The position numbers were made by a program, and so were the translations under genes. The notes under the pieces are model-generated. The model was not told the origin of the DNA, made no database searches, and saw nothing but the letters and a program-made list of their open reading frames with translations. Positions 22,452-31,000 of a stretch of 64,000 bases of DNA are shown piece by piece (within the stretch, counting starts at the first letter, position 1; each line of letters opens with the position of its first letter). The DNA comes from JACVRW01 sp963811055 (lineage in GTDB: Bacteria; Actinomycetota; Thermoleophilia; Solirubrobacterales; Thermoleophilaceae), in NCBI GenBank assembly GCA_963811055.1, contig CAWEPQ010000019.1, positions 733,083 to 797,082 of the forward strand, in the 5' to 3' direction.

Positions 22452-23383
22452 CAGCCGTCGCCCGCGAGGGCTTCCACCAGCTCGCCCTTGGACATCTTGG
22501 TGCGCCCGCGGATTCCCGCCTCCTTGGCGCGCTCGTCGAGCTCCTTGCGGGTGAGCTCCGCCAAGTCGCCGTCCTCGTTGGGCTCCTCCCGGATCGGCCT
22601 GCCCGCCCGGGCGTTCTCGAGCGTCCGCTCGAGCGCCGCCATCAGGTCGGGGGCCGGGGTGGGCTCCTTCTCCTGCTCGGGAGCCTCGATGGTGCTCCCC
22701 TTGCGCTTGCGCTCGATGACCTTCCGCAGCCGCTCCCGGTAGCAGTCGGTGTAGCTCTCGGGATCCCACTCGGTCGAGAGCTCCTCGATGATCGCCAGGG
22801 CGTCGCCGAGCGCGCGCTTGGAGGGCTTCTTCCCCCCGGTGGGGATGTCCCCGGTCGGCCTGACCTCGTCGTGGAAAAGCATCGTGGAGAGCGCCAGAGC
22901 GCCGTCGCGCACCTGCACGGCCACGAGGTACTCCTTGGTTCTCAACACCACCCGGCCGAGCGCCACGCGGTCCTGGCTCCCCATCGCGTCCACGAGCAGC
23001 CCGTAGGCCCGCAGCGTGCCCTCGCTCTCGCCGACCGGGACCAGGAAGTAGGGGTGGTCGAAGTAGATCGGGTCGATCTCCGCCAGGTCCACGAACGCCT
23101 CGATGTCGATCGTGCGGGTCTTGCGGGGCTGCACCGAGCCGAGCTCCTCGTCGGTCACGATCACCTCCTTGGCGCCGCGCTTGGGCTCGTAGCCGTGGGC
23201 CACCTCCTCCCAGACCACCTCCACGCCCTCCTCCTTGCAGTACCGGCGCTGCTCGATGCGCGCCTTGTCCTTCTTGTGCAGCTGGTGGAAGTGGTAGTCG
23301 AGGTCGCGCACCGCGCTCACGAGCTGCACCGGCACGTTGACCAGTCCGAAGCTCAGCGAGCCGCTCCAGATCGCGCGCGGCAC
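22451..23383 (-). CDS. ku: Ku, non-homologous end-joining DNA-end-binding protein (long form)
   Basis: A 310-residue bacterial Ku. The core begins PRAIWSGSLSFGLVNVPVQL and includes IEQRRYCKEEGVEVVWEEVA and EIDPIYFDHPYFLVP. After the beta-barrel/helical core comes a basic extension and then a SAP/Rho-N-like tail (ELTRKELDERAKEAGIRGRT, SKGELVEALAGDG) that may help DNA binding or interaction with LigD. Ku homo- or heterodimers thread onto broken ends. It lies 2 nt downstream of a second ku gene. No ligD is in the window, so repair partners are elsewhere. Confidence 0.95.
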   Translation of the reverse strand: MPRAIWSGSLSFGLVNVPVQLVSAVRDLDYHFHQLHKKDKARIEQRRYCKEEGVEVVWEEVAHGYEPKRGAKEVIVTDEELGSVQPRKTRTIDIEAFVDLAEIDPIYFDHPYFLVPVGESEGTLRAYGLLVDAMGSQDRVALGRVVLRTKEYLVAVQVRDGALALSTMLFHDEVRPTGDIPTGGKKPSKRALGDALAIIEELSTEWDPESYTDCYRERLRKVIERKRKGSTIEAPEQEKEPTPAPDLMAALERTLENARAGRPIREEPNEDGDLAELTRKELDERAKEAGIRGRTKMSKGELVEALAGDG

Positions 23384-23385
23384 GA

Positions 23386-24147
23386 TCAGCTCCCCACGCT
23401 GGCTTCGAGGGCGGCCATGAGGTCGTCGCCGTGCTCGGGCTCTTCCTGCGCGCCCAGGTCGATCTCCTTGCCGGCGCCCTTGCGCTTGAGCAGGTCGAGC
23501 ACGGCCTCGCGGTAGGTGTCCTCGTACTCCTCGGGGTCGAAGTCCCGCTGGAGCGAGTCGATCAGCCGGCCGGCCATCTGCACCTCGCGCTTCTGCGCCT
23601 TGCGGCCGGGGCGGTCCACGTCGAGATCGCCGCCCGGCACCACCTCGTCCGCGTAGCGCATGGTGTGCAGGGCGAGCACGTCGTCCAGGGCGCGCACCGC
23701 CACCAGGTACTCGCGGTCGTGGAACGTGAAGCGCCCGATGCCGGCGCGCTCGCTGCGCCGGAGCGCCTCGTGCAGGAGCCGGTAGGCGTCCTTGTCGTCG
23801 CGGCTGCCCACGAAGTAGGTCTTCTCGAAGTAGACCGGATCGATGTCGCTCACCTCGACGAACTCCTCGATGTGCACCACCTTGCCCCGGTCGCCGGCGG
23901 CGGCCTTCACCTCGTCGCTCTCGAGCACCACGTACTTGCCGGCGCTGACCTCGTAACCCTTGACGATGTCGTCGTACGGCACCTCCTTGTCGTCCTTCGA
24001 GCAGACGCGGCGATGCTCGATGCGGCTGCCGTCGTGGACGTGCACCTCGTGGAAGTGGACGGTCTTCGACTCGGTGGCCGAGTAGAGCTTGACGGGCACG
24101 TTGACCATCCCGAAGGTGATCGTCCCGTTCCAGATCGAGCGCGGCAT
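23386..24147 (-). CDS. ku: Ku, second paralogue (short form)
   Basis: A 253-residue Ku without the SAP-like tail: PRSIWNGTITFGMVNVPVKL, HDGSRIEHRRVCSKDDKEVP, DIDPVYFEKTYFVG and ERAGIGRFTFHDREYLVAVR are canonical. It is about as similar to the downstream Ku as typical multi-Ku genomes show, so heterodimer formation is possible. Its ATG is 10 nt downstream of the stop of the TetR-PP2C gene, suggesting control from that gene's promoter. Tandem ku genes are known in Sinorhizobium and some actinomycetes, where copies act under stress or stationary phase. Confidence 0.95.
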   Translation of the reverse strand: MPRSIWNGTITFGMVNVPVKLYSATESKTVHFHEVHVHDGSRIEHRRVCSKDDKEVPYDDIVKGYEVSAGKYVVLESDEVKAAAGDRGKVVHIEEFVEVSDIDPVYFEKTYFVGSRDDKDAYRLLHEALRRSERAGIGRFTFHDREYLVAVRALDDVLALHTMRYADEVVPGGDLDVDRPGRKAQKREVQMAGRLIDSLQRDFDPEEYEDTYREAVLDLLKRKGAGKEIDLGAQEEPEHGDDLMAALEASVGS

Positions 24148-24157
24148 CGGCTTTCGA

Positions 24158-26116
24158 TTACCCCGCGGGAGGCCCCGGTGAACCAGATCCGGCGTGGGCT
24201 GGGGCCAGCACCACGGCCACGGCGTCGTCCTGGAGCTTGTCCTCGGCCGCGCTCATCACGGCTTCCTGGATCGCCCTCGCGGTGGCCGCCGCCGAGCGGC
24301 TCCGTGCGCGGCGCACCGCGCGCTCGATCCCATCGAGGCCGAACAGCCCCTTGGGAGTGCGGCGGGCCGTGATGCCGTCGGAGTGGAGGATCAGGCGCTC
24401 CCCGGGCTCGAGGCGGCGCTGGTGTCGCAAGAACCTTCGCTCGCGGTCCCAGAGGCCGAGCGGGAGATCGGCCTCGGTCATGAGCTGCTCGATCGTGTCG
24501 TCGGCTCGCACCACCAGCGGCGGCGGATGGCCGCAGCTGATCCAGCTGAAGGAGGAGTAGACGGCGTTCCAGCGCGCCACGACCGCCGTGACGAAGAACT
24601 CGGGCCGGGATACGTCGAAGATCGCCTCGTGCATGGTCTTGGCTGCCTCCTCGAGCGTGGCGTCGCTGCGTCGCGCGGCGCGCAGAGCCGCGAGCGCGAT
24701 GCCCCCGAGCGCCCCCGCCGTCGAGCCCTTGCCCACGGCGTCCGCCACCGCGATCCAGGCGCCGTCGCGGTTCTCCACGTAGTCGAACCAGTCTCCGCCG
24801 ACCTCGTAGGCGGGCAGCACGCTGCCCGCGATCTCGCCGCCGCCGATGCGCGCGATCCGCGGCGGCAGCAGGCTCTGCTGCAGCTCGGCGGCGGGCCGGG
24901 TCTCCTTGCTGCGGCGCGCCGCGTCGAACACGTCGGTGTAGCCGCCCGCCAGCTCCATCGCGGCGGCTCCGTGCCGCGCCAGGTCGGCGAGCGCGCCGTC
25001 GGGCGACCCCAGCGCCAGCAGCAGGCCGATCGCTCTCCCGCGCAGCCACATCGGGGCCATGGACACCCCGGGCAGCTCGGAGGCCACGTGAGCGGCCAGC
25101 TCCGGCACGCCGTCCTCGGCCAGCTCGGGGCCCAGTGCCAGCGGGGCGTCCAGCCGCTCCGGGAAGTCGTCGGGCCCGGCCAGGCGCAGGAGGTGCGTGC
25201 CGTCGATGTCGAGCACGTAGAGCGCCACGGGCCCCCCGCTGATGCGCCGCGCCTCGGACGCGAACTGCTCCGGGAACAGGTGCGGGGGGATCTCGTCGAG
25301 GATGCGGGCGATGTCCAGCGGCACCGGCCGCCGCCGGCCCAGCTGGCCGGGAGCGCGCAGCTGGCGGTGCTCCCAGTCGCGCTCCGCGGTCACGTCGGTG
25401 AGCACCCCCAGGACCGCGTACACCGACTGGTCGCCGGGGTGCCGCAGCGGGCGGGCGGCCACCTCGATCCACGCGATGGCGCCGTTCGGCCCGCGGTGCC
25501 CGCGTACGGCCGTCTGCGGCTCCTCGGTTCGCAGGGCGGCCGCGAGCGGATCGGCCTCGGGAGGGCTGGGGGAGCCGTCCTCGTAGAGCACCTCCGTGCC
25601 CGGCTCCGTGAGCTCGGCTGCCCGTGAGTTGCGGCAGAGCAGGGCGCCACCTGCGTCGAGCACCACCAGGCCACGGTCGAGCGGCTCGCTGAGGGAGGTG
25701 AACAGAGCCCGGGCCGCGGCTGCCGGATCGGCGGGCTCGGCCGCGCCCGCGCTCAGACACGCCTGCAGGAAGTGCGCTGCCAGTGCCCGGCGAAAGGCCA
25801 CTGGCGGCTCCGGAGCGATCTCGATGGTGGCCCGCAGGCGCTCGAACGCAGGCAGCAGGGCCGTGACGAGGTCATCCTGCGCCGGGCCCAGCGGAAGTGC
25901 GTCGAGCGCCCCCAGCCGCCGGCCTGCTGCGAGATCCACCAGGGCGCTCACCAGGCTGCTGAGAAGCGCCATGGGCGGACGGCCCGCGGAGACCTCCTCC
26001 TCGATCTGTCGCCGGGCGGCCTCCAGGGCGTCCTCGCGCAGGGCCGCCTCGATCGCCTCGCGAGTTGGGAAGTGGCGATACAGCGTCGAGCGGCTGACGC
26101 CGGCATCGAGGGCCAC
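24158..26116 (-). CDS. TetR HTH - PAS/GAF - PP2C (SpoIIE-type) phosphatase fusion
   Basis: A single polypeptide (652 residues from GTG 26116; about 688 if a CTG at 26224 is used). N-terminal TetR-type HTH (LDAGVSRSTLYRHFPTREAI) with its dimerisation region, then a PAS-like part (GLVVLDAGGALLCRNSRAAE, VLGVLTDVTAERD), a GAF-like part, and a C-terminal SpoIIE/RsbU PP2C domain. That domain keeps its metal-binding aspartates: EVGGDWFDY, AVADAVGKGSTAG, LILHSDGITARR and KLQDDAVAV. HTH helix 1 (NRERILAAAAGRLRAAP) lies upstream of GTG 26116 with no standard start in frame. It heads the ku operon. It probably couples DNA binding to anti-sigma-antagonist dephosphorylation (inference). Confidence 0.85.
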   Translation of the reverse strand: MALDAGVSRSTLYRHFPTREAIEAALREDALEAARRQIEEEVSAGRPPMALLSSLVSALVDLAAGRRLGALDALPLGPAQDDLVTALLPAFERLRATIEIAPEPPVAFRRALAAHFLQACLSAGAAEPADPAAAARALFTSLSEPLDRGLVVLDAGGALLCRNSRAAELTEPGTEVLYEDGSPSPPEADPLAAALRTEEPQTAVRGHRGPNGAIAWIEVAARPLRHPGDQSVYAVLGVLTDVTAERDWEHRQLRAPGQLGRRRPVPLDIARILDEIPPHLFPEQFASEARRISGGPVALYVLDIDGTHLLRLAGPDDFPERLDAPLALGPELAEDGVPELAAHVASELPGVSMAPMWLRGRAIGLLLALGSPDGALADLARHGAAAMELAGGYTDVFDAARRSKETRPAAELQQSLLPPRIARIGGGEIAGSVLPAYEVGGDWFDYVENRDGAWIAVADAVGKGSTAGALGGIALAALRAARRSDATLEEAAKTMHEAIFDVSRPEFFVTAVVARWNAVYSSFSWISCGHPPPLVVRADDTIEQLMTEADLPLGLWDRERRFLRHQRRLEPGERLILHSDGITARRTPKGLFGLDGIERAVRRARSRSAAATARAIQEAVMSAAEDKLQDDAVAVVLAPAHAGSGSPGPPAG

Positions 26117-26310
26117 CTCGCGGATGTTGAGGTCGGGCGCCGCCCTCAGCCGTCCGGCGGCCGCGGCGAGGATCCGCTCCCGGTTTTCAACCGAGTCGGA
26201 CCGTTCTCTACGTGCTTGGGACAGGATGGTCTCTCAACTGTTCTGGGACACCTGACGGGAGCGGGGAGAAGTAGGTGTCCGACATCAAGCATCTCTTACC
26301 CACTTCCGTG

Positions 26311-26334
26311 GTTTACACGCTTCAGCTTGGGCAG
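26311..26334 (+). promoter_or_regulatory. Candidate stress-sigma promoter of the 26376-28697 operon
   Basis: GTTT (26311-26314), 14 nt, GGGCAG (26329-26334) resembles the two other GTTT...GGGCA(G/C) elements in this region. It lies ~40 nt upstream of the first gene of a four-gene overlapping operon, with GGAGGA before the start. Confidence 0.35.
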
Positions 26335-26375
26335 ACATACCCCTGAGAACGGTCCAAGAATGGAGGAAGCGACCA

Positions 26376-26843
26376 GTGGAACAGACCACCGTGTCAAAAG
26401 AGCAGGTGCAGGAGAAGGCGAAGGAAGGTGTCGGCCAGGCGCGCGACAAGGTGCGCGAGCAGGTCGATCAGCGCTCGACCCAGGCCGGCGAGCAGGTGCG
26501 CTCGGCCGCCGGAGACGTGCGCACGGTCGCGGACGAGCTGCGCAAGCAGGGCAAGGACGCGCCGGCGCGCTACGCGGAGCAGGCGGCTGACCGGGCCGAG
26601 AAACTCGGCGGCTATCTCCACGACGCCAACGGGGACCAGATCCTCCGCGACGTCGAGGACTACGCTCGCCGCAACCCGTGGGCAGTGGTGGCCGGCGGCG
26701 TGGCGCTGGGCTTCATGGCCTCGCGTCTGCTGAAGGCATCGAGCGGGGAGCGCTACCGCCAGAGCACGGGCCAGCGTCCGCAGCTCACGAACGGCGCGAG
26801 CGGCATCCCGTCGGGCGGCTTCGAGTCGCCACTGCCGCGATGA
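26376..26843 (+). CDS. Helical protein with a single C-terminal membrane helix (YqjD/ElaB-like)
   Basis: A 155-residue protein. The first ~90 residues are a highly charged amphipathic helix (VSKEQVQEKAKEGVGQARDK, EQVRSAAGDVRTVADELRKQ). A short hydrophobic segment follows (NPWAVVAGGVALGFMASRLL), then a polar tail. This layout recalls ribosome- or membrane-associated ElaB/YqjD proteins and the DUF3618 protein two genes downstream. GTG 26376 is preceded by GGAGGAAGC. Its stop overlaps the next start (ATGA). Likely membrane-stress related. Confidence 0.7.
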   Translation: MEQTTVSKEQVQEKAKEGVGQARDKVREQVDQRSTQAGEQVRSAAGDVRTVADELRKQGKDAPARYAEQAADRAEKLGGYLHDANGDQILRDVEDYARRNPWAVVAGGVALGFMASRLLKASSGERYRQSTGQRPQLTNGASGIPSGGFESPLPR

Positions 26844-27259
26844 CCGCCCCGCAGGAGAACTCGCTGCGCGACCGGCCGACCGGGGAGCTGCTCAAGGAGC
26901 TCTCCGATCACACCACAACGCTCGTCAAGCAGGAGCTCGACCTGGCCAAGGCCGAGCTTGCCGAAAAGGGCAAGCAGGCGGGCATCGGGGCCGGCATGTT
27001 CGGCGGCGCCGGCCTGTTCGGCGCAGGAGCGTTCGCCGCCCTGACCGCCTGTGTGATCGCGGTGCTGGCCACGGCGATGGACGTATGGCTGGCCGCGCTG
27101 ATCGTGGCGGTGGTCTACGCCGCGGTGGCCGGCGTGATGGCGCTCACCGGAAAGAAGAAGGTCCAAGAGGCCGTTCCGCCAGTACCGGAGCAGGCCAGAG
27201 ACAGCGTGAAGGAGGACATGGAATGGGCCAAGACCCAAGCCAGATCAGGCAGGACATAG
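26840..27259 (+). CDS. Phage-holin-family membrane protein (DUF1469/Holin-X type)
   Basis: A 139-residue protein whose ATG overlaps the preceding stop. An N-terminal amphipathic helix (ELLKELSDHTTTLVKQELDL) precedes two strong transmembrane helices (GAGLFGAGAFAALTACVIAV, WLAALIVAVVYAAVAGVMAL) and a charged tail. The KQELDLAKAELAEK motif is the hallmark of actinobacterial putative holin superfamily III proteins, which are not phage lysis genes but conserved chromosomal envelope proteins. The tail overlaps the next gene by 37 nt. Confidence 0.8.
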   Translation: MTAPQENSLRDRPTGELLKELSDHTTTLVKQELDLAKAELAEKGKQAGIGAGMFGGAGLFGAGAFAALTACVIAVLATAMDVWLAALIVAVVYAAVAGVMALTGKKKVQEAVPPVPEQARDSVKEDMEWAKTQARSGRT

Positions 27260-27702
27260 AGGAGACCCGCGAGCGAATGGGTGACACCGTGGAGGCACTC
27301 GGCCACAAGACCGACGTGACCGGACGCGCGAAGGAGGCCATCTCCGAGAAGGTGGGCTCCGTGCGCTCGAAGGTGTCAGGCGCGACCCCCGACTCCGGGG
27401 AGATGAAGGACGGCGCCAAGCAGGCCGCCGGGGTTGCCAAGGAGAACCCGCTCGGCCTGGCGATCGGCGGCGTGGCCGTCGGCTTCATCGCCGGGATGCT
27501 CGTGCCGACCACCAAGGTCGAGGACGAGAAGATCGGCCCGATTGCCGACCAGGTGAAGGAGAAGGCCAAGGAGACCGGCCAGGAGGCGCTCGAGCGCGGC
27601 AAGGAGGTGGCCGGCCAGGCTGCCGACACCGCCAAGGAGGCCGGCCGGGAGCAGGCCGAGGGCCTCCGCGACAGCGCGAAGGAGAAGGCGCAGCAGGTAT
27701 GA
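27223..27702 (+). CDS. DUF3618-family protein
   Basis: A 159-residue protein starting at ATG 27223 (GGAGG upstream, within the previous gene). The opening QIRQDIEETRERMGDTVEAL is the DUF3618 signature. A glycine-rich hydrophobic segment (NPLGLAIGGVAVGFIAGMLV) follows, then a long Lys/Glu helix rich in KEKAKETGQEALERGKEVA-like repeats similar to LEA-type stress proteins. It probably anchors in the membrane with two helical arms. Its last codon overlaps the BrkB start (ATGA). Confidence 0.75.
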   Translation: MGQDPSQIRQDIEETRERMGDTVEALGHKTDVTGRAKEAISEKVGSVRSKVSGATPDSGEMKDGAKQAAGVAKENPLGLAIGGVAVGFIAGMLVPTTKVEDEKIGPIADQVKEKAKETGQEALERGKEVAGQAADTAKEAGREQAEGLRDSAKEKAQQV

Positions 27703-28697
27703 GCAGCTCACCCGACGTCATCACCGACAGCGAGAAGCGCATGGGGCGCCGGCCTGAGGGGCCGGCGCACCCGCGCAAGGGCGGGGTCGTGCAGACGGTC
27801 AAGCGCACGATCACCGAGTTCCAGGAGGACAACCTCACCGACTGGGCGGCCGCCCTCACCTACTACTCGGTGCTGTCGATCTTCCCCGCGCTGATCGCGC
27901 TGGTGTCGATCGTCGGCCTGGTGGGAGATCCGAAGACGGTCACCGACTCGCTCACCGACGTGGTCAGCGCCGTCGGCCCGGCCTCGGCCGTCGACACCTT
28001 CAAGGGACCGATCGAGGACGTGACGAGGAGCAGCGGCACGGCCGGTCTGCTCGCCATCGTGGGCATCGCGGCGGCGCTGTGGACCGCGTCCGGATACGTG
28101 GGCGCATTCATGAGGGCATCGAACGTGATCTACGAGGTGGAGGAGGGGCGCTCGTTCATCAAGCTGCGCCCGCTCCAGATGCTCGTGACGCTCGTCCTGA
28201 TCCTCATGCTCGCGGTGGTGCTCGTAGCGCTGGTGCTCACCGGGCCGGTGGCCGAGCAGGTGGGCTCCTCGATCGGGGTGGGCGGTGCCGCGGTGACCGT
28301 CTGGGACATCGCCAAGTGGCCCGTGCTCGCGATCGTGGTGCTCTTCATGTTCGCGCTGCTCTACTACTCGTCGCCGAACGTGAAGCTCCCCGGCTTCAAG
28401 TGGGTGACCCCTGGCAGCCTGCTGGCGATCGTGGTGTGGCTGGTGGCCTCCGCCGCCTTCGCGTTCTACGTGGCGAACTTCGGTTCGTACAACAAGACGT
28501 ACGGTGCGCTCGGCGGAGTGATCGTGTTCCTCGTCTGGATGTGGCTCACGAACGTGGCCATCCTGCTGGGAGCCGAGCTCAACGCCGAGCACGAGCGGAG
28601 CCGGGAGCTGGAGGAAGGCGCCCGCGGGGCGGAGCGGGAGATCCAGCTGGAGCCGCGCTCCGAGCCGAAGGAGAAGAAGCGGGCGCGGACGGCGTAA
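27699..28697 (+). CDS. YihY/BrkB-family inner membrane protein
   Basis: A 332-residue polytopic protein of the YihY/BrkB family: the signature DNLTDWAAALTYYSVLSIFP near residue 45, then helices including LVTLVLILMLAVVLVALVLT and NKTYGALGGVIVFLVWMWLT toward the end, and the LLGAELNAEHER motif. Family members were once called ribonuclease BN by mistake; the real role is unknown, possibly transport. A basic tail (EPKEKKRARTA) ends it. It is the last gene of the 26376 operon, typical of actinobacterial clusters with holin-like and DUF3618 proteins. Confidence 0.85.
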   Translation: MSSSPDVITDSEKRMGRRPEGPAHPRKGGVVQTVKRTITEFQEDNLTDWAAALTYYSVLSIFPALIALVSIVGLVGDPKTVTDSLTDVVSAVGPASAVDTFKGPIEDVTRSSGTAGLLAIVGIAAALWTASGYVGAFMRASNVIYEVEEGRSFIKLRPLQMLVTLVLILMLAVVLVALVLTGPVAEQVGSSIGVGGAAVTVWDIAKWPVLAIVVLFMFALLYYSSPNVKLPGFKWVTPGSLLAIVVWLVASAAFAFYVANFGSYNKTYGALGGVIVFLVWMWLTNVAILLGAELNAEHERSRELEEGARGAEREIQLEPRSEPKEKKRARTA

Positions 28698-28725
28698 CGG
28701 CGTCCGCGCCGGGTAGCGGGCTCCC

Positions 28726-29778
28726 ATGCGCGTAGTCGTCACCGGTGCGAGTGGGAACGTCGGCACGAGCGTGCTTCGCGAGCTGGCGGACGAGCCGGCC
28801 GTGGAGTCCGTGCTCGGTCTCTGCCGCCGGGTGCCGGACATGCGGTTCCCCAAGGTCGAGTGGCGGCCGGCGGACGTGACCACCACGCCGCTGGCGCCGC
28901 TCTTCCGCGGCGCCGACGCCGTGATCCACCTGGCCTGGCTGATCCAGCCCGGCCGCGACCGCGGCCTCACGCACCGGGTCAATGTGTTCGGCAGCGAGCG
29001 GGTGTTCCGCGCGGTGTCCGAGGCCGCGGTGCCCGCGCTCGTCTACGCGTCGTCGGTGGGCGCCTACGCGCCCGGCCCCAAGGACCGGCGCGTGCCGGAG
29101 ACATGGCCCACGACAGGTATCGAGAGCTCCTTCTACTCGCGGGACAAGGCCGCGGTGGAAGGGCTGCTCGACCGCTTCGAGCGCAATCACCCTGCCGTGC
29201 GCGTGGTGCGCCTCCGACCGGGGCTGATCTTCTCGCGCGACGCCGCGTCCGAGATCCGCAGGCTGTTCGCCGGCCCGCTGCTGCCGGGCGGGCTGCTGCG
29301 TCCGGCCCTGATCCCGTTCGTCCCACGGATGGAGCGACTCGTGTTCCAGGCGCTGCATTCCCGCGACGTCGCGAGCGCCTACAGGCTCGCCGTGGTCGGG
29401 GACGCGTCCGGCGCCTTCAACCTCGCGGCCGAGCCGGTCATCGACAGCTCCCGGCTGGAGGATCTGCTCGACGCCCGCGGCGTGCCGGTGTCACCGCGGC
29501 TGCTCCGCGCGGCGGCCGCTGCGAGCTTCCGCCTGCGCCTCCAGCCGTCGGAGCCGGGCTGGCTCGACATGGCGCTCGCCGTGCCCGTGATGGACACCAC
29601 GAGGGCTCGCGATCAGCTCGGCTGGAGCGCCAAGCGGAGCTCGCTCGACGCGCTGTCGGAGCTGCTCGAGGGCATGCGCCAGGGCGCCGGCCTCGACACC
29701 CCGCCGCTCGAGCCCGGTGGCGCCGGGCCGCTGCGGGTGCGCGAGTTCTTGAGCGGCGTGGGAGCGCGGCTCGGTTGA
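28726..29778 (+). CDS. NAD-dependent epimerase/dehydratase-like SDR protein
   Basis: A 350-residue extended short-chain dehydrogenase. The N-terminal dinucleotide loop is VVTGASGNVGTSVLRELADE. ADAVIHLAWLIQPGRDRGLT matches the NAD-binding strand 4, and YSRDKAAVEGLLDRFER has the YxxxK catalytic pair. Ser of the triad is in VYASSVGAYAPG. The C-terminal substrate domain ends with an ARDQLGWSAKRSSLDAL repeat common in nucleotide-sugar epimerases. The substrate is unknown. It starts at ATG 28726, 28 nt after brkB, so may be cotranscribed. Confidence 0.82.
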   Translation: MRVVVTGASGNVGTSVLRELADEPAVESVLGLCRRVPDMRFPKVEWRPADVTTTPLAPLFRGADAVIHLAWLIQPGRDRGLTHRVNVFGSERVFRAVSEAAVPALVYASSVGAYAPGPKDRRVPETWPTTGIESSFYSRDKAAVEGLLDRFERNHPAVRVVRLRPGLIFSRDAASEIRRLFAGPLLPGGLLRPALIPFVPRMERLVFQALHSRDVASAYRLAVVGDASGAFNLAAEPVIDSSRLEDLLDARGVPVSPRLLRAAAAASFRLRLQPSEPGWLDMALAVPVMDTTRARDQLGWSAKRSSLDALSELLEGMRQGAGLDTPPLEPGGAGPLRVREFLSGVGARLG

Positions 29779-29795
29779 CCACGAACGGAGGCTGA

Positions 29796-30980
29796 ATGAA
29801 GGCAGTGGCTTGGCACGGGACGCATGACGTGCGCGTGGACGAGGTGCCAGATCCGACGATCGAGCAGCCCACCGACGCGATCATCCGCGTGACCTCCAGC
29901 GGGATCTGCGGCTCCGACCTCCACCTTTACGAGGTGCTCGGGCCTTATCTGGACGCGGGCGACATCCTTGGCCACGAGCCGATGGGCGTGGTGGAGGAGG
30001 TGGGCTCCGAGGTCACGCAGATCTCGCCGGGCGACCGTGTGGTGATCCCCTTCAACGTGTCGTGCGGCCACTGCTTCATGTGCGATCACGGTCTCATGTC
30101 GCAATGTGAGACCACTCAGGTGCGCGAGTACGGCACCGGCGCGACGCTGCTCGGCTACACCAAGCTCTACGGGCAGGTGCCGGGCGGCCAGGCCGAGTTC
30201 CTGCGGGTGCCTCAGGCCCAGTTCGGTCCGATCAAGGTGCCGGAGGGGCCGCCGGACGATCGCTTCGTCTACCTCTCCGACGTGCTGCCCACGGCCTGGC
30301 AGGCGGTGGAGTACGCAGGCGTGCCGGAGGCGAGCAGCGTGCTCGTGCTGGGTCTCGGGCCGATCGGCGAGATGTCGTGCCGGATCGCCCAGCACCGCGG
30401 CGCGGAGCAGGTGCTGGCGATCGACCTGGTTCCCGAGCGAATCGAGCGCGCCCGCGCGCACGGCGTCGAGGTGATCGACCTCGAGGAGCACGACGACGTG
30501 GCGGCGGTGGTGCGCGAGCACACCGGAGGCCGCGGCCCCGAAGCGGTGATCGACGCCGTGGGCATGGAGGCGCACGGCGCGCCGGTGGGCAAGCTGGCTC
30601 AGCGCCTGGCGGGGTTCCTGCCCGACGCGCTTGCCCAGAAGGCCATCGAGACGGCCGGCGTGGACCGCCTCAGCGCCCTCCACCTGGCCATCGAGCTGGT
30701 TCGGCGCGGCGGCACGGTGTCGCTGTCGGGCGTCTACGGCGGCGCGGCCAGCCCCATGCCGCTGATCCAGATGTTCGACAAGCAGCTCACGATGCGCATG
30801 GGCCAGGCGAACGTGCGGCGCTGGGTGGACGACCTCATGCCGCTGGTCAGCGCCGACGACGACCCGCTCGGCGTGGACGATTTCGCCACGCATCGGCTGC
30901 CTCTGGACGAGGCGCCGCACGCCTACGAGATCTTCCAGAAGAAGGAAGACGGGGCGTTCAAGATCCTGCTTCAGCCGTAG
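29796..30980 (+). CDS. Zinc-dependent alcohol dehydrogenase (formaldehyde/threonine-DH-like)
   Basis: A 394-residue medium-chain dehydrogenase. Catalytic zinc ligands lie in SSGICGSDLHLYEV and ILGHEPMGVVEEVG; the structural zinc site is CGHCFMCDHGLMSQCE. The NAD loop is VLVLGLGPIGEMSCR followed by Asp (LAIDLVPERIERARAHG). The longer insert after the NAD domain and overall length resemble glutathione-independent formaldehyde dehydrogenases and related actinobacterial enzymes. ATG 29796 has GGAGG. The substrate is not determined; a role in formaldehyde or alcohol removal is possible given one-carbon chemistry elsewhere in the window. Confidence 0.87.
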   Translation: MKAVAWHGTHDVRVDEVPDPTIEQPTDAIIRVTSSGICGSDLHLYEVLGPYLDAGDILGHEPMGVVEEVGSEVTQISPGDRVVIPFNVSCGHCFMCDHGLMSQCETTQVREYGTGATLLGYTKLYGQVPGGQAEFLRVPQAQFGPIKVPEGPPDDRFVYLSDVLPTAWQAVEYAGVPEASSVLVLGLGPIGEMSCRIAQHRGAEQVLAIDLVPERIERARAHGVEVIDLEEHDDVAAVVREHTGGRGPEAVIDAVGMEAHGAPVGKLAQRLAGFLPDALAQKAIETAGVDRLSALHLAIELVRRGGTVSLSGVYGGAASPMPLIQMFDKQLTMRMGQANVRRWVDDLMPLVSADDDPLGVDDFATHRLPLDEAPHAYEIFQKKEDGAFKILLQP

Positions 30981-31000
30981 CGCTCAGCGTCCGCGCCGCG

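Noticed and set aside
26840..27259. Phage remnant suggested by the holin-family name
   Set aside because: There are no lysin, capsid or integrase genes nearby. The four-gene cluster with DUF3618 and BrkB is a common chromosomal arrangement in actinobacteria.
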